A DNA stretch of 64,000 nt, from NCBI GenBank assembly GCA_016124935.1, contig WGMS01000010.1:62001-126000 (forward strand). The letters run 5' to 3'. Both the position numbers and the translations under genes were made by a program. The stretch's first letter is position 1; every line of letters begins with the position of its first letter. The notes under the pieces are model-generated. The model searched no databases. It saw only the letters and a list, made by a program, of their open reading frames with translations, and had not been told where the DNA came from. Positions 1-8,933 of the stretch are shown piece after piece. The stretch is from a bacterium (GTDB taxonomy: Bacteria; Cyanobacteriota; Vampirovibrionia; Obscuribacterales; Obscuribacteraceae).

Positions 1-1
1 C

Positions 2-1165
2 GCGTTTTACTATTGCTTGAAGACGGTGGACAAATCGACCATCGCCGATTCCGACCTGCCCTTCATCTCGGTATTGATTCCGGCAAGGAATGAAGAAGGC
101 AAAATAGAACGCTGTATCGAGTCTATTCTCAATCAGGATTATCCTAATTTCGAGTTGATCATCATCGACGATCGCTCTACAGATCGCACCGGCGAGATCA
201 TCGCCGGCTATGCCGAGAAAGATTCCAGAGTCAAATTCGTTCAGGGCAAAGACGCCCCGGATGGTTGGATAGGCAAATGCAATGCCCTGGCTCATTCGGT
301 TCGTTACGCATCCGGCGATTGGTTCATCTTCACCGATGCCGATACCTATCATCACCCGAACTCTTTGAGAGACGCGGTCAGTTATGCCGTGGAGAGCAAG
401 CTCGACCTTCTCTCTTTCGTGCCGGTGCAGGAGCTTGGCAGCTTCCCTGAGCGGCTGGTTATGCCGGTTCTGCTCAGCTCTTTCCTGCTTGGCGATCCTT
501 TTAATACCGTCAACGACCAGGACGCCAAGCGCGCTTATGCCTATGGGCAGTACGTCATGTGCCGCCGTGATCCTTATATTGCCACCGGTGGTCACCAGGC
601 GGTGCGGGACGAGATCGTCGAAGACCACGCCATGGCAAGGGTCTTCAAAGAGAAGGGCTATAAAATTGGCGTAGCCGACGGCAAGTCTCTATATTCCGTT
701 CGCATGTATACAGACTGGGAGTCGATGTGGCAGGGTTGGACCAAGAACCTCTATTCTTTCATCGACAGCAAGGTGAGCAACCTGTTCATTATTCTCGTTC
801 TGATGAATACAGTCTTACTGTTGCCCTATTTCGAGCTCGCCTGGGTGATTGCCGAGTGGATTGAAGGAGATATCACCGTTAATCTATACAGGCTGACTTT
901 CTTTGTGCTTGCTCAGTATGTTGTGCTTTTCTCCTGGTTCAAGCGGGTTTCGGAGCATCATGCCGGAACCAACTGGATGCATTTTTTCTTGATTCCCTTT
1001 GGTGGCGTGGCTGTCTCCGGGCTTTTCCTGCATGCCGCTTATTTAGTTCTATTTGGTGAGCAGGTCAGCTGGAAAGGTCGCAAGTATGTGGTCAGCACCC
1101 AGAAGACCATCAAGTCTTCCCGCGGCATCGAGAAAGCCAAGCTGATGCCTGATGTGTCTGATTAA
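2..1165 (+). CDS. Glycosyltransferase family 2, CrtQ/CruC-like, membrane-anchored; 5' end probably outside the window
   Basis: This looks like an inverting GT-A glycosyltransferase that moves a sugar from a nucleotide-sugar to a lipid-type acceptor at the membrane. The N-terminal part shows ISVLIPARNEE, the DDRSTDRT nucleotide-binding segment, a PDGWIGK motif, the metal-binding TDADT (DxD-like) and a later EDHAMA (catalytic ED). Three hydrophobic segments lie in the last third. The frame is open to the window edge. The first start, TTG at 17, has no ribosome-binding site, and relatives usually carry an N-terminal membrane segment, so the true start is probably upstream. The family call is firm; the acceptor (carotenoid or other lipid) cannot be told. 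Confidence 0.8.
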   Translation, partial: AFYYCLKTVDKSTIADSDLPFISVLIPARNEEGKIERCIESILNQDYPNFELIIIDDRSTDRTGEIIAGYAEKDSRVKFVQGKDAPDGWIGKCNALAHSVRYASGDWFIFTDADTYHHPNSLRDAVSYAVESKLDLLSFVPVQELGSFPERLVMPVLLSSFLLGDPFNTVNDQDAKRAYAYGQYVMCRRDPYIATGGHQAVRDEIVEDHAMARVFKEKGYKIGVADGKSLYSVRMYTDWESMWQGWTKNLYSFIDSKVSNLFIILVLMNTVLLLPYFELAWVIAEWIEGDITVNLYRLTFFVLAQYVVLFSWFKRVSEHHAGTNWMHFFLIPFGGVAVSGLFLHAAYLVLFGEQVSWKGRKYVVSTQKTIKSSRGIEKAKLMPDVSD

Positions 1166-1170
1166 CAGCC

Positions 1171-1398
1171 ATGTCTATAAACAGTCATGACGGGAAGCGA
1201 CCCAGTGTGGCAGAGCTGCAGAGCTTTGTTCGGGGGCGGGTCAAGCTGCAGTTCCATTCGGTGGACGGAAAATCTTTTGAAGGGGTTTTGAAGTGGTTCG
1301 ATCAAGACGCCTTCTGTCTGATGCGGGATGACGGCAGCACAATCACCTTGATCAAGCGCAATGTTCTGGGTTATGGACCGGTCGCAGGCAAGGGCTGA
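1171..1398 (+). CDS. hfq: Hfq-like Sm-fold RNA-binding protein
   Basis: This 75-residue protein has the layout of the divergent cyanobacterial Hfq: a short polar N-terminus with PSVAELQSFVRGR (Sm helix), then VKLQFHSVDGKSFEGVLKWFDQDAFCL (Sm1 strands with the conserved G-x-L) and a second motif, STITLIKRNVLGY. Canonical Hfq ends Sm2 with YKHA; here it is IKRNVLGY, as expected for the divergent cyanobacterial branch. It begins 5 bases after the glycosyltransferase stop, so it is probably co-transcribed with it. In cyanobacteria this protein acts in motility and pilus function rather than as a classical sRNA chaperone. The role here is inferred from fold only. Confidence 0.65.
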   Translation: MSINSHDGKRPSVAELQSFVRGRVKLQFHSVDGKSFEGVLKWFDQDAFCLMRDDGSTITLIKRNVLGYGPVAGKG

Positions 1399-1557
1399 GC
1401 GAGACTGTTTTGTATCTGCTCAATAGCGAATCTGGTTAAATTTGTTATTTAACGGTAATAGTTTCCCGTGTTCAGTCTATATGCTTTTGTGTTAGTGGGC
1501 ATTTGAAGCGGGTCATGCTAGACTTAGGCCTGGTAAAGAATATTTGGGGCTTTTGGA

Positions 1558-2607
1558 GTGATTAATCTAGTGGGCAGCTGGTTTAAAGGACTGCTGAGCA
1601 AGGGTGTCGGTGTCGACCTGGGAACCGCCAACACGCTTATTTACCTTGAAAGTCAAGGTATCGTGCTTAGAGAGCCTTCGGTTATTGCCATCGATACCAA
1701 CACCAATTTGCCGCTTGCGGTCGGCGAAGAGGCAAGGGCGATGATCGGTCGTACTCCCCAGGGGGTAGCCGCTTCCAGACCTTTGCGCGACGGAGTAATC
1801 GCCGAGCTTGATCACGCCAAGCTCATGCTGAGCGAATTCATCAAGCGGGTATCCCAGAATTCATCAGGTATTCGGAGATCGGATATAGTCATTGCTGTTC
1901 CTTCCGGAATCACCAGTGTCGAGAAAATCGCCATCCACAACGTGGCCGAATACGCCAGAGCCAATCGTGTATTCCTTCCGGAAGAGACCATGGCTGCCGC
2001 AATCGGTGCCGGTCTTCCTGTGACGGAGCCCACCGGTTCTATGATCGTTGATATCGGTGGCGGTACCAGTGAAGTAGCTGTTCTCAGTCTCTCCGGTATT
2101 GTCGTGAACGAGTCTATTCGTATCGCCGGCGACGAGCTGAACGACGCTATTCGAAGCTATCTCAAAAAGGTGCACAGTCTTGAGATCGGTGAAAAGACCG
2201 CTGAAGAGCTCAAGTTCAGGCTCGGCTCCGCCTGGAAAACCGAAGAGAACGACAAATACAATGTGCGCGGTCTCAATCTTATTAACGGCTTGCCCCGGAC
2301 TGTTACCGTAAGCCGGGGAGAGGTGCGGGAAGCCATTAAAGAGCCGCTTTCTCAAATCGTCGATACCGTCAAAAGAACGCTCGAAAGGACTCCTCCGGAA
2401 CTGGCGGCCGATATCTACAACCGTGGTATCGTCGTTGTCGGTGGTGGTGCCTTGCTCCAGGGCCTCGACGAATTGATCTCGAGCGAGACCGAAGTGCCTG
2501 TCTTCATCGGAGACGATCCGCTCTCGGCGGTGGCGATAGGCACCGGTAAGTTGCTTACAGATCCCACTTATAATCGAGTGCTCGAACTCTGCCAGATCAA
2601 CAAGTAG
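1558..2607 (+). CDS. mreB: Rod-shape-determining actin homologue MreB
   Basis: MreB forms membrane-associated actin-like filaments that guide lateral wall synthesis. The 349-residue product has the full-length fold: an amphipathic N-terminus (INLVGSWFKGLL), phosphate-1 loop GVDLGTANTLIY, phosphate-2 loop IVDIGGGTSEVAV and the adenosine motif GIVVVGGGALLQGL. The GTG start at 1558 follows a GG(A)G-like site. It heads mreB-mreC-mreD-PBP2, with 13 bases to mreC, a conserved order for the elongasome. Confidence 0.96.
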   Translation: MINLVGSWFKGLLSKGVGVDLGTANTLIYLESQGIVLREPSVIAIDTNTNLPLAVGEEARAMIGRTPQGVAASRPLRDGVIAELDHAKLMLSEFIKRVSQNSSGIRRSDIVIAVPSGITSVEKIAIHNVAEYARANRVFLPEETMAAAIGAGLPVTEPTGSMIVDIGGGTSEVAVLSLSGIVVNESIRIAGDELNDAIRSYLKKVHSLEIGEKTAEELKFRLGSAWKTEENDKYNVRGLNLINGLPRTVTVSRGEVREAIKEPLSQIVDTVKRTLERTPPELAADIYNRGIVVVGGGALLQGLDELISSETEVPVFIGDDPLSAVAIGTGKLLTDPTYNRVLELCQINK

Positions 2608-2620
2608 CGGGGCTCCTGAT

Positions 2621-3424
2621 GTGGCCAGTCCAAATGAGCCCAGATTATTCGAGCAGACCGATTCAATTGCAGAGATAATCTTCGTTGTCATCGTGATTGT
2701 CATGCTGGTCGGACCTGTTTCCGGGGGGATTCTCTCGGTCAGTGGTTGGGCTTCATCCATCCTGAACAAGAGTTTCGATAAAGTCGAATCGACCAAGAAT
2801 CTGGCTGAAAAGTTGCTCGAGTCTTCCAACCGGATTCGAGAACTGGAACAGAAGTTGACCGATGCGGAACTGGAACTTTCTACCCTGCGCAGGCAGGCGA
2901 GGGATACGAATTCTTTGCGGCAGATGCTCGGTCTCAAGAAAAAGTTGACCCGGGGCACCATCGCTTGCGAAGTGGTGGCACGTAATCCGGACAACTGGTT
3001 CGAGCAGGCCGTTCTCGATAAGGGTGATCAGGACGGAGTCCTTAAGGGAAGTGCGGTGATAACCGCCGATGGCATAGTCGGTCAGGTGGTGAGCACTTCA
3101 GAACATGCTGCTGTGGTCAGATTGATAACCGATCCGGATCAGAAGCTCGGCGTGGTGATCAAACGAATTGGGCTTCCTGGAATTATCTCCGGCAACGGCC
3201 AAAATCTGGCCGTTATGGATTTCGTGCCTGTGGGAACCAACGTGGATGTCGGCGACGAGATAGTCTGCTTCGGTAAGGGCGGGACTTTTCCAGATAATCA
3301 TCCGGTGGGGTCGATTGCGGCTGTGCGACGGGATACCAATGGTGCCTCGATGCAGATCGATGTGAAGTTGACCGAAAACTGTTACGATTTAAACCAGGTG
3401 CTGGTACTTCCTCCTATGGAGTAG
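2621..3424 (+). CDS. mreC: Cell-shape protein MreC
   Basis: MreC is the periplasmic scaffold that links MreB/MreD to PBP2. The 267-residue protein has one membrane segment (about residues 19-45), a coiled coil (about 50-100, SSNRIRELEQKLTDAELELS) and the beta-rich MreC domain with VVARNPDNWF, DQDGVLKGSAVIT and GIVGQV motifs. Its GTG start is 13 bases after mreB. An overlapping ATG two bases earlier is in another frame and does not give this product. Confidence 0.93.
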   Translation: MASPNEPRLFEQTDSIAEIIFVVIVIVMLVGPVSGGILSVSGWASSILNKSFDKVESTKNLAEKLLESSNRIRELEQKLTDAELELSTLRRQARDTNSLRQMLGLKKKLTRGTIACEVVARNPDNWFEQAVLDKGDQDGVLKGSAVITADGIVGQVVSTSEHAAVVRLITDPDQKLGVVIKRIGLPGIISGNGQNLAVMDFVPVGTNVDVGDEIVCFGKGGTFPDNHPVGSIAAVRRDTNGASMQIDVKLTENCYDLNQVLVLPPME

Positions 3425-3459
3425 TGCCGAGTTGAGCTGAGGGGTGCAAGACCGAGACG

Positions 3460-4068
3460 ATGTCTTTCTTGACGAACAGAACGAGAGGACGAATCGGAGC
3501 GCTTGGATTTTGCGTTCTTATAGTAGCCATCGTCTGGATGTTGCAGATGGCTGTCTTGAGCCAGATTCGGTTGGATGATGTGCAGTGCAATCTTATCCTC
3601 ACCTTTACCATAGTCTGGGGCATTACCTTCGGCTCTCCCCTTGAAGCTCCCACCCTCGATGAGCTCAGGTTAAACACCCTCAAGTCGGTGCTTCTGCGGC
3701 AGCTTCTCTCGGGTTCTCTTTCCGGGGCCCTGTTGGGCGCTGTCTTTGCCTCTCTCTACTCATCGGTATTGCCTATTTATCCGATTGCCTATCCGATTGT
3801 CGGATGGGTTGCCGGCTATTTCTGTTTGAAAAAATTCAATCGTGCTCTTATCTTCTGCATTCCGCTGGTTCTTATCTTTACATTTTTGTCCGAGATGATC
3901 ACCGCATTCCAATTGCTCGTTTTGCAGAGACCGGGAGTAATAGAGAATTTCGTTAGAATCGTACTTCCTGAAGGGGTGCTCAACTCTTTGATTGCACCTT
4001 TTATCTTCTTTCCCATGCGTGGCTGGATCGAGTTCACTCGTATGAAAGAGCTGGAGGTGAGCCGATGA
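3460..4068 (+). CDS. mreD: Cell-shape membrane protein MreD
   Basis: A 202-residue polytopic membrane protein lies between mreC and PBP2, the standard place of mreD. About five hydrophobic segments can be seen (residues 13-33, 42-60, 87-105, 108-122 and 130-155). Residues 62-80 form a polar loop that is longer than in short MreD proteins. Sequence identity in this family is low, so the call rests on position, length and topology. The stop overlaps the start of the next gene by 4 bases, suggesting coupled translation. Confidence 0.85.
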   Translation: MSFLTNRTRGRIGALGFCVLIVAIVWMLQMAVLSQIRLDDVQCNLILTFTIVWGITFGSPLEAPTLDELRLNTLKSVLLRQLLSGSLSGALLGAVFASLYSSVLPIYPIAYPIVGWVAGYFCLKKFNRALIFCIPLVLIFTFLSEMITAFQLLVLQRPGVIENFVRIVLPEGVLNSLIAPFIFFPMRGWIEFTRMKELEVSR

Positions 4069-5864
4069 GCTCCTCGGTTACCGACAACGAGCGAACTGAG
4101 CGTCTTCTGATCAAGTCTTTCGTGCTTGCTTCTGTGGTCACGGTATTGATGCTTCTATTGGTGGCAAGACTTTTCTGGTTGCAAGTCTTGCAGAACAAGT
4201 ACTATCAAGGGGCCGCCGAGGAGAACTCGACCAGGGTGACTTTTCTTCGTGCACCACGGGGCAGTATCTATGATCGGCACGGCACCTTGCTTGCCACCAA
4301 CAAACAGTCTATTTCGATGATCGTTATCCCGAACCAGCTGGAGCATCTGGAGGAGACTGCTCGTCGCCTCTCTCGAATCCTCAAGCTGGAGTATCCCGAA
4401 GTGCTCGATCGCTTGATGAAAGCCAAGACCTCCCAGTCGGTCACACCGGTGGTGGTGGAGCGGGATCTCGATATGGAGATTGTCAGCCGTTTCTACGAGA
4501 GCAAGATTTTTCTACCAGGTATCGACATTTTGCCTGATATCAGTAGAACCTATCCATACGCCGATGTCACTGCCCATGTACTTGGCTATTGCGGTGAGAT
4601 CACCAGCTCTCAGCTCAAGCGGACCGAGTCTCGAAAGATGGGGGATGTCATAGGCCAGGCCGGTATCGAGGCGATTTATGATGATCAGCTCAGAGGAGTG
4701 GATGGAGAACAGCGTATAAGAGTAAACGCATCCGGTCAGGCCTTCTCTAAGGATACGGCCCACCCGGTGGTGACCAAGAAAGCGAAGGCTGGTATGCCGG
4801 TGGTGCTCTCTTTAGACCTCGACTTGCAAAGAGCGGCTTTCAATGCCCTGGGAGAGAAATCCGGGGCGGTGACGGCCATGGACCCGCAGTCGGGTGAAGT
4901 GCTCTGTATGGTCTCGCGGCCCAGTTATGATCCCAACATTTTTACCAGGCGTCTTACCAAAGAGGACCGAAAGGTTCTAATGGACCCCAGGCATCCTCTT
5001 CACAACCGCGCTCTGGCAGGCTTTCCGCCCGGTTCCATATGGAAGCCTATTACCCTTTTAGCCGCCCTGGAGAATAAGGTGGTCAATCTCGATACCAAAC
5101 TGGTTGTTTCTGGTGGTATTTCCCTCGGTGGCTACACTTTCCACGACTGGACAGGTAAAGGTGGTGTCTATGATCTGGTAAAGTGTCTTGCCTGGTCGCG
5201 AGATACGGCTTTCTATCAGATGGCCATGGGTCTTACCCCTGAAATGATCAAAGAGTGGGGCGAAAATTTCGGTTGCGGGCGCAAGACCGGAGTAGAGTTG
5301 CCTAACGAAAAGAGCGGTTTGATACCGGATGCACAATGGAAGATGAACCGTCTGCGCGAGACCTGGTACAAGGGCAACACCCTTCATATGTCTATCGGTC
5401 AGACTTATTTGCAGGTGACACCCCTGCAGGCGGCAAGAATGTACTCCGGTCTCGGGATGCGTGGGCGGGTGCCGGCCGCTCATCTGGTTATTAAAATAGG
5501 CGAGCGTCAAATACCGGCACCGAAGCCGGAGATCTATCGCCCTACCGAAGCATATATGAAATGCGTGACCGATGGACTTTATGCGGTGGTACATGGTGGT
5601 ACCGGTGGTAGAGCCAGGCTGGAGACGGTTTCGGTGTCGGGAAAGACCGGTTCGGCGGAAGCTGGCGTGAAAGGAAGCAAGACCCATGCATGGTTCGCAT
5701 GTTATGCTCCTTCGGATAAGCCCGAGATTGCTGTGGCTGCATTTGTGGAACACGGAGGGCATGGTGGCTCCGGTGCCGCGCCGCTTTGCAAAGCCGTTCT
5801 CGAGCAGTACTTCGGTTTGAAGAACAACGCTGTGGTTGCAACCAAACCCAAAGGCGGGCACTGA
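4065..5864 (+). CDS. mrdA: Penicillin-binding protein 2, elongation transpeptidase
   Basis: This class B PBP is the peptidoglycan transpeptidase of the elongasome. One membrane segment (about residues 16-40) precedes the pedestal domain with RAPRGSIYDRHG. The transpeptidase domain has SIWK at Ser324-Lys327, SRD (the second motif; class B2 enzymes often have D in place of N) and KTGSAE at Lys527. It overlaps mreD by 4 bases. Its length of 599 residues is normal. All catalytic motifs are present, so it should be active. Confidence 0.94.
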   Translation: MSSSVTDNERTERLLIKSFVLASVVTVLMLLLVARLFWLQVLQNKYYQGAAEENSTRVTFLRAPRGSIYDRHGTLLATNKQSISMIVIPNQLEHLEETARRLSRILKLEYPEVLDRLMKAKTSQSVTPVVVERDLDMEIVSRFYESKIFLPGIDILPDISRTYPYADVTAHVLGYCGEITSSQLKRTESRKMGDVIGQAGIEAIYDDQLRGVDGEQRIRVNASGQAFSKDTAHPVVTKKAKAGMPVVLSLDLDLQRAAFNALGEKSGAVTAMDPQSGEVLCMVSRPSYDPNIFTRRLTKEDRKVLMDPRHPLHNRALAGFPPGSIWKPITLLAALENKVVNLDTKLVVSGGISLGGYTFHDWTGKGGVYDLVKCLAWSRDTAFYQMAMGLTPEMIKEWGENFGCGRKTGVELPNEKSGLIPDAQWKMNRLRETWYKGNTLHMSIGQTYLQVTPLQAARMYSGLGMRGRVPAAHLVIKIGERQIPAPKPEIYRPTEAYMKCVTDGLYAVVHGGTGGRARLETVSVSGKTGSAEAGVKGSKTHAWFACYAPSDKPEIAVAAFVEHGGHGGSGAAPLCKAVLEQYFGLKNNAVVATKPKGGH

Positions 5865-6116
5865 TAATAGCCTGACTTTTCTTAGAATTGGCTTATTCTT
5901 GTTCGGGTTCAAACCAGGGCGCTCTGGTACTATCGATAATACGATACGGTGCCTGGATATATGTATCTTATTTGCGCTGATGGCTCTCTATATCGTCGAT
6001 GCCAACCTCGATCACCAAATACGGCACTAAGGCTTAACTGGACAGGCACTGCTTCTTTCTAGGATAATTTCGATTGTCAGAATATAATTTTTTTGAGATT
6101 AGAATTGGAGAGAGTG
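5865..6116 (+). promoter_or_regulatory. Intergenic region with a possible -10 box before the coiled-coil gene
   Basis: This is 252 bases with no convincing gene. TATAAT lies at 6083-6088, 28 bases before the ATG at 6117; the matching -35 position has no good TTGACA. A short hairpin-like CCAG/CTGG pair occurs near 5918-5931. No terminator with a T-run follows the PBP2 gene. Confidence 0.3.
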
Positions 6117-6878
6117 ATGAGTACCCCACAACCGATTGAAGAAGAGGACAGAGCTTCACTGGATGGTCTGGATGGGGTTTTTTCCACCGAGACCGAATTG
6201 AAACAGGGCTCTGCGCAAGAGGAAAAGAAGGAAGAGGACGGGGAGAAGCATGAACCCGGCACCGCTCTTTCTCCGCCGGAGAGCGAAGACGAGAAAGAGA
6301 ACGAGAATGAGAATGAGACTACCTCGTTCGTGGGAGCGACGGACAAGGTCTCTCGCTCTGATTTAATAAGTCTGCTCGAAGGCTTCGTCGGCATTTTGAA
6401 GCGGGACGGCGACATAAACGGCGGAGCCGCGCTCAACGTTTTGCGCGGTTCCCAGGCAGAAGAGCTTAAATTTACCGATGTCGATATCGAAGATAAGACT
6501 GCAGAGTTGGAAGATATGCGTCGCCTGGTTATAGAAGCCCAGGAAACCATCATCAAGCTTTTGACCGACCGGGTCGAGGACCGCGCCAGAATTGCCAGTC
6601 TGGAAACCGAGCTCAAGCTGTTACCCGACTTGCAGGAGCAAGCTGACAGAGCCATGGCTGTCGCTTTCAAGACAGAAGAGTTTAGATCCGAGCTTCACAA
6701 GGTCAAGTACGAGCTGGAGAAGAACCGCATCGCTTCGGTACGCAAGGATATGTACAAAGGACCCCGGGGCATGATGACCAGGGTCAGGCACTGGTTCATC
6801 AAGGCAAAGGGTCTTTCGATACGCAATTTTGAAGATGCGGTGCGAAGCGAAAGCAAGCCTGGGTCTGGTAAAAGATAG
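6117..6878 (+). CDS. Acidic coiled-coil protein of unknown function
   Basis: I do not recognise this 253-residue protein. The first 85 residues are strongly acidic and low in complexity (runs of E, K, N and D). Residues 90-220 are heptad-rich helices (for example DKTAELEDMRRLVIEAQETI) predicted to form a coiled coil, and the C-terminus is basic (RKDMYKGPRGMM, RHWFIKAKG). The ATG at 6117 is chosen over an upstream TTG at 6093 because GGAGAG sits just before it. There is no signal peptide or membrane segment. A cytosolic scaffold or regulator is possible. Confidence 0.6.
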   Translation: MSTPQPIEEEDRASLDGLDGVFSTETELKQGSAQEEKKEEDGEKHEPGTALSPPESEDEKENENENETTSFVGATDKVSRSDLISLLEGFVGILKRDGDINGGAALNVLRGSQAEELKFTDVDIEDKTAELEDMRRLVIEAQETIIKLLTDRVEDRARIASLETELKLLPDLQEQADRAMAVAFKTEEFRSELHKVKYELEKNRIASVRKDMYKGPRGMMTRVRHWFIKAKGLSIRNFEDAVRSESKPGSGKR

Positions 6879-6935
6879 CAGAAAATATCAAAAACTCGGG
6901 GCTCTACCCGGTTAGACTTTTCATGAGGTGCCTCA

Positions 6936-8933
6936 ATGGAGCCTGAGTTTTGTGAAAGAGAAAAGGAGCTTGCTGTAGATGTGGGCGGGAACTCTAAAAT
7001 AGGAGACTTCCGCCAGATCTCCCGGTCCTGGAAAGAATTCGGCAAAAGACATAGCATCATTTTTCTGGTGGCTATCCTTTGCTTGACGGGCTTCTTCCGT
7101 CCTGCAGAAGCGCAAGAACAACCTGCACCGGTCACCTCGTCGCCGGTCACTGAAGCCGAAGCACAATCTGAAGCGGATAGCGATCCGGAGCCGGAGCCCC
7201 TGGCTACCCCAGCTCCTGCCACGACGGTGGAACCCGCTCTCGCACCGGCATCAACCCCAGCTCCGACTCCTTCTCCGGTAGTTCAGCAAGGTCCACCTGT
7301 TCCAAAATTCGAAGTTCTGGAGAAGGTCTATAAAGAGCCGGTTGAGCGAACTCCTCATTTGAAGAGAACCTTGGATGGCGTGCCTTTACTTATCGACGGC
7401 AAGGAGATTTTTCGTATCCGCGCTTCTCTTGGCGCTTATACTGCCAAAGTCAGGGTTTCAAGCATCGACGAGCGTCTCAAAGAACTAATAAACGATCCGG
7501 ATTGTGCCACCCTCATTCAAGAACTCAAAACGGAAGAGAGTGGTTACAGTACCAATATCGTAGCCGGCAGCCATACTCTTTTTACCGTAACCGATCCCGA
7601 TGCCCGGGCGGAGGGGTATGATAGCCGTCAGGAGCTTGCCAAAGACTATGCTTATCTGTTGAGAAAGGCTCTGGCTCAGGAACTCAAGATCAATACCTTC
7701 GAGACCAATCTCGCGGCCATCGGACTTTCGATTTTAACTACGGTGGCGCTTTTCTTCTTGATTCGCTCGGTAAACTGGCTATTTCGCCAGGTCTATGTTC
7801 TATTGCATCGCTGGAAGGGGACTGTCATCGGTCCGCTAAAGATCCAGCAAGCGGAGCTGGTTTCGGCTGCCACCATCACCGATTTGATCTCGGGATTTGT
7901 CAGAGCTTTAAGGGTGATCGTTTTCATTTCGATCATCTCAATCTATCTATCCTTTGTGCTCTCCTATTTCCCTGCCACCAAACCGATAGCCCAGGAAGGA
8001 ATTCATTTGCTTCTGAGACCGATTGCCGAGGTTGTCTGGCCGGCGTTAATCTCTTATATCCCGAATTTCCTCTTCATTATCTTTATTCTGGTCTCGACTT
8101 ACTATGTAATCGCATTCACCCATTTTATATTTCGTGAGATAGAGCGAGAGACCATAACCATGCCCGGCTTCGATCCGGACTGGTCGATGCCCACTTACAA
8201 AATAGCCCGGTTTTTGATTATCGCCTTTGCGATGATTCTGCTCTTCCCCTATCTGCCTGGCGCCGGCAGTCCCGCCTTTCAGCAGGTTTCCATCTTTCTT
8301 GGAATTCTCTTTTCCCTGGCGTCGACAGGAGCCCTCTCTCATATTATCTCCGGAATATTTCTGACTTATACCGGTGCTCTGAGAATAGGAGATCGGGTCA
8401 AGATAGCTGATACCGTCGGTGATGTGATGGAGAAAACGCTGCTTGCCACCAGAATCAAGACCATAAAAAATGAGATCATTACTATTCCTAACGGTCTGGT
8501 GCTGGGTAACCACATCGTCAATTACAGCGCTTCGGCCAAGAAGGGCGGTCTCATACTGCATACTTCGGTGACCATCGGCTACGATGTTCCCTGGCAGGAT
8601 GTCCATGAAGCTTTATTAGAATCCGCCAGGGAGACAGAGCATATTCTCGAAGATCCGGCACCTTTTGTCTGGCAGACCGAGCTCGGTGATTACTCTGTGA
8701 AGTACGAGATCAATGCCTATACCGAACATCCGCATTTGATGGCTCGCATCTATGCCGAGATGCATCTAAAAATTCAAGACCGCTTTCACAAAAAAGGAAT
8801 AGAGATTCTCTCCCCTGCCTATGCGGCGATACGGGACGGCAACAAGGTTACCATTCCCGCCAATCAGTTGCCGGGTGAATACCAGGCGCCTTCTTTCAAC
8901 GTCAATCTGATCGAGAAAGGAGGCAAGCTTTGA
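6936..8933 (+). CDS. Large mechanosensitive channel of the MscS family (first of a pair)
   Basis: The 665-residue protein has a hydrophobic export segment at about residues 39-58, a Pro/Ala/Glu-rich linker (60-115), an extracytoplasmic domain, several membrane spans and the MscS core. The core shows GALSHIISGIFLTYTG (pore helix) followed by GDRVKIADTVGDVMEKTLLATRI and TIPNGLVLGN of the beta domain. MscS channels release solutes on osmotic downshock. Its stop overlaps the start of a second MscS gene. The start has GAGGTG upstream. Confidence 0.88.
   Translation: MEPEFCEREKELAVDVGGNSKIGDFRQISRSWKEFGKRHSIIFLVAILCLTGFFRPAEAQEQPAPVTSSPVTEAEAQSEADSDPEPEPLATPAPATTVEPALAPASTPAPTPSPVVQQGPPVPKFEVLEKVYKEPVERTPHLKRTLDGVPLLIDGKEIFRIRASLGAYTAKVRVSSIDERLKELINDPDCATLIQELKTEESGYSTNIVAGSHTLFTVTDPDARAEGYDSRQELAKDYAYLLRKALAQELKINTFETNLAAIGLSILTTVALFFLIRSVNWLFRQVYVLLHRWKGTVIGPLKIQQAELVSAATITDLISGFVRALRVIVFISIISIYLSFVLSYFPATKPIAQEGIHLLLRPIAEVVWPALISYIPNFLFIIFILVSTYYVIAFTHFIFREIERETITMPGFDPDWSMPTYKIARFLIIAFAMILLFPYLPGAGSPAFQQVSIFLGILFSLASTGALSHIISGIFLTYTGALRIGDRVKIADTVGDVMEKTLLATRIKTIKNEIITIPNGLVLGNHIVNYSASAKKGGLILHTSVTIGYDVPWQDVHEALLESARETEHILEDPAPFVWQTELGDYSVKYEINAYTEHPHLMARIYAEMHLKIQDRFHKKGIEILSPAYAAIRDGNKVTIPANQLPGEYQAPSFNVNLIEKGGKL

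Noticed and set aside
1864-2994. A 376-codon minus-strand frame opposite mreB and mreC
   Set aside because: Antisense to two conserved genes; composition is that of a complementary-strand shadow.
5058-5912. A 284-codon minus-strand frame opposite the PBP2 gene
   Set aside because: Antisense shadow; Cys/His/Arg-rich with no recognisable domain.
5836-6030. A 64-codon plus-strand frame overlapping the end of the PBP2 gene
   Set aside because: No ribosome site, overlaps a conserved C-terminus and has low-complexity composition.
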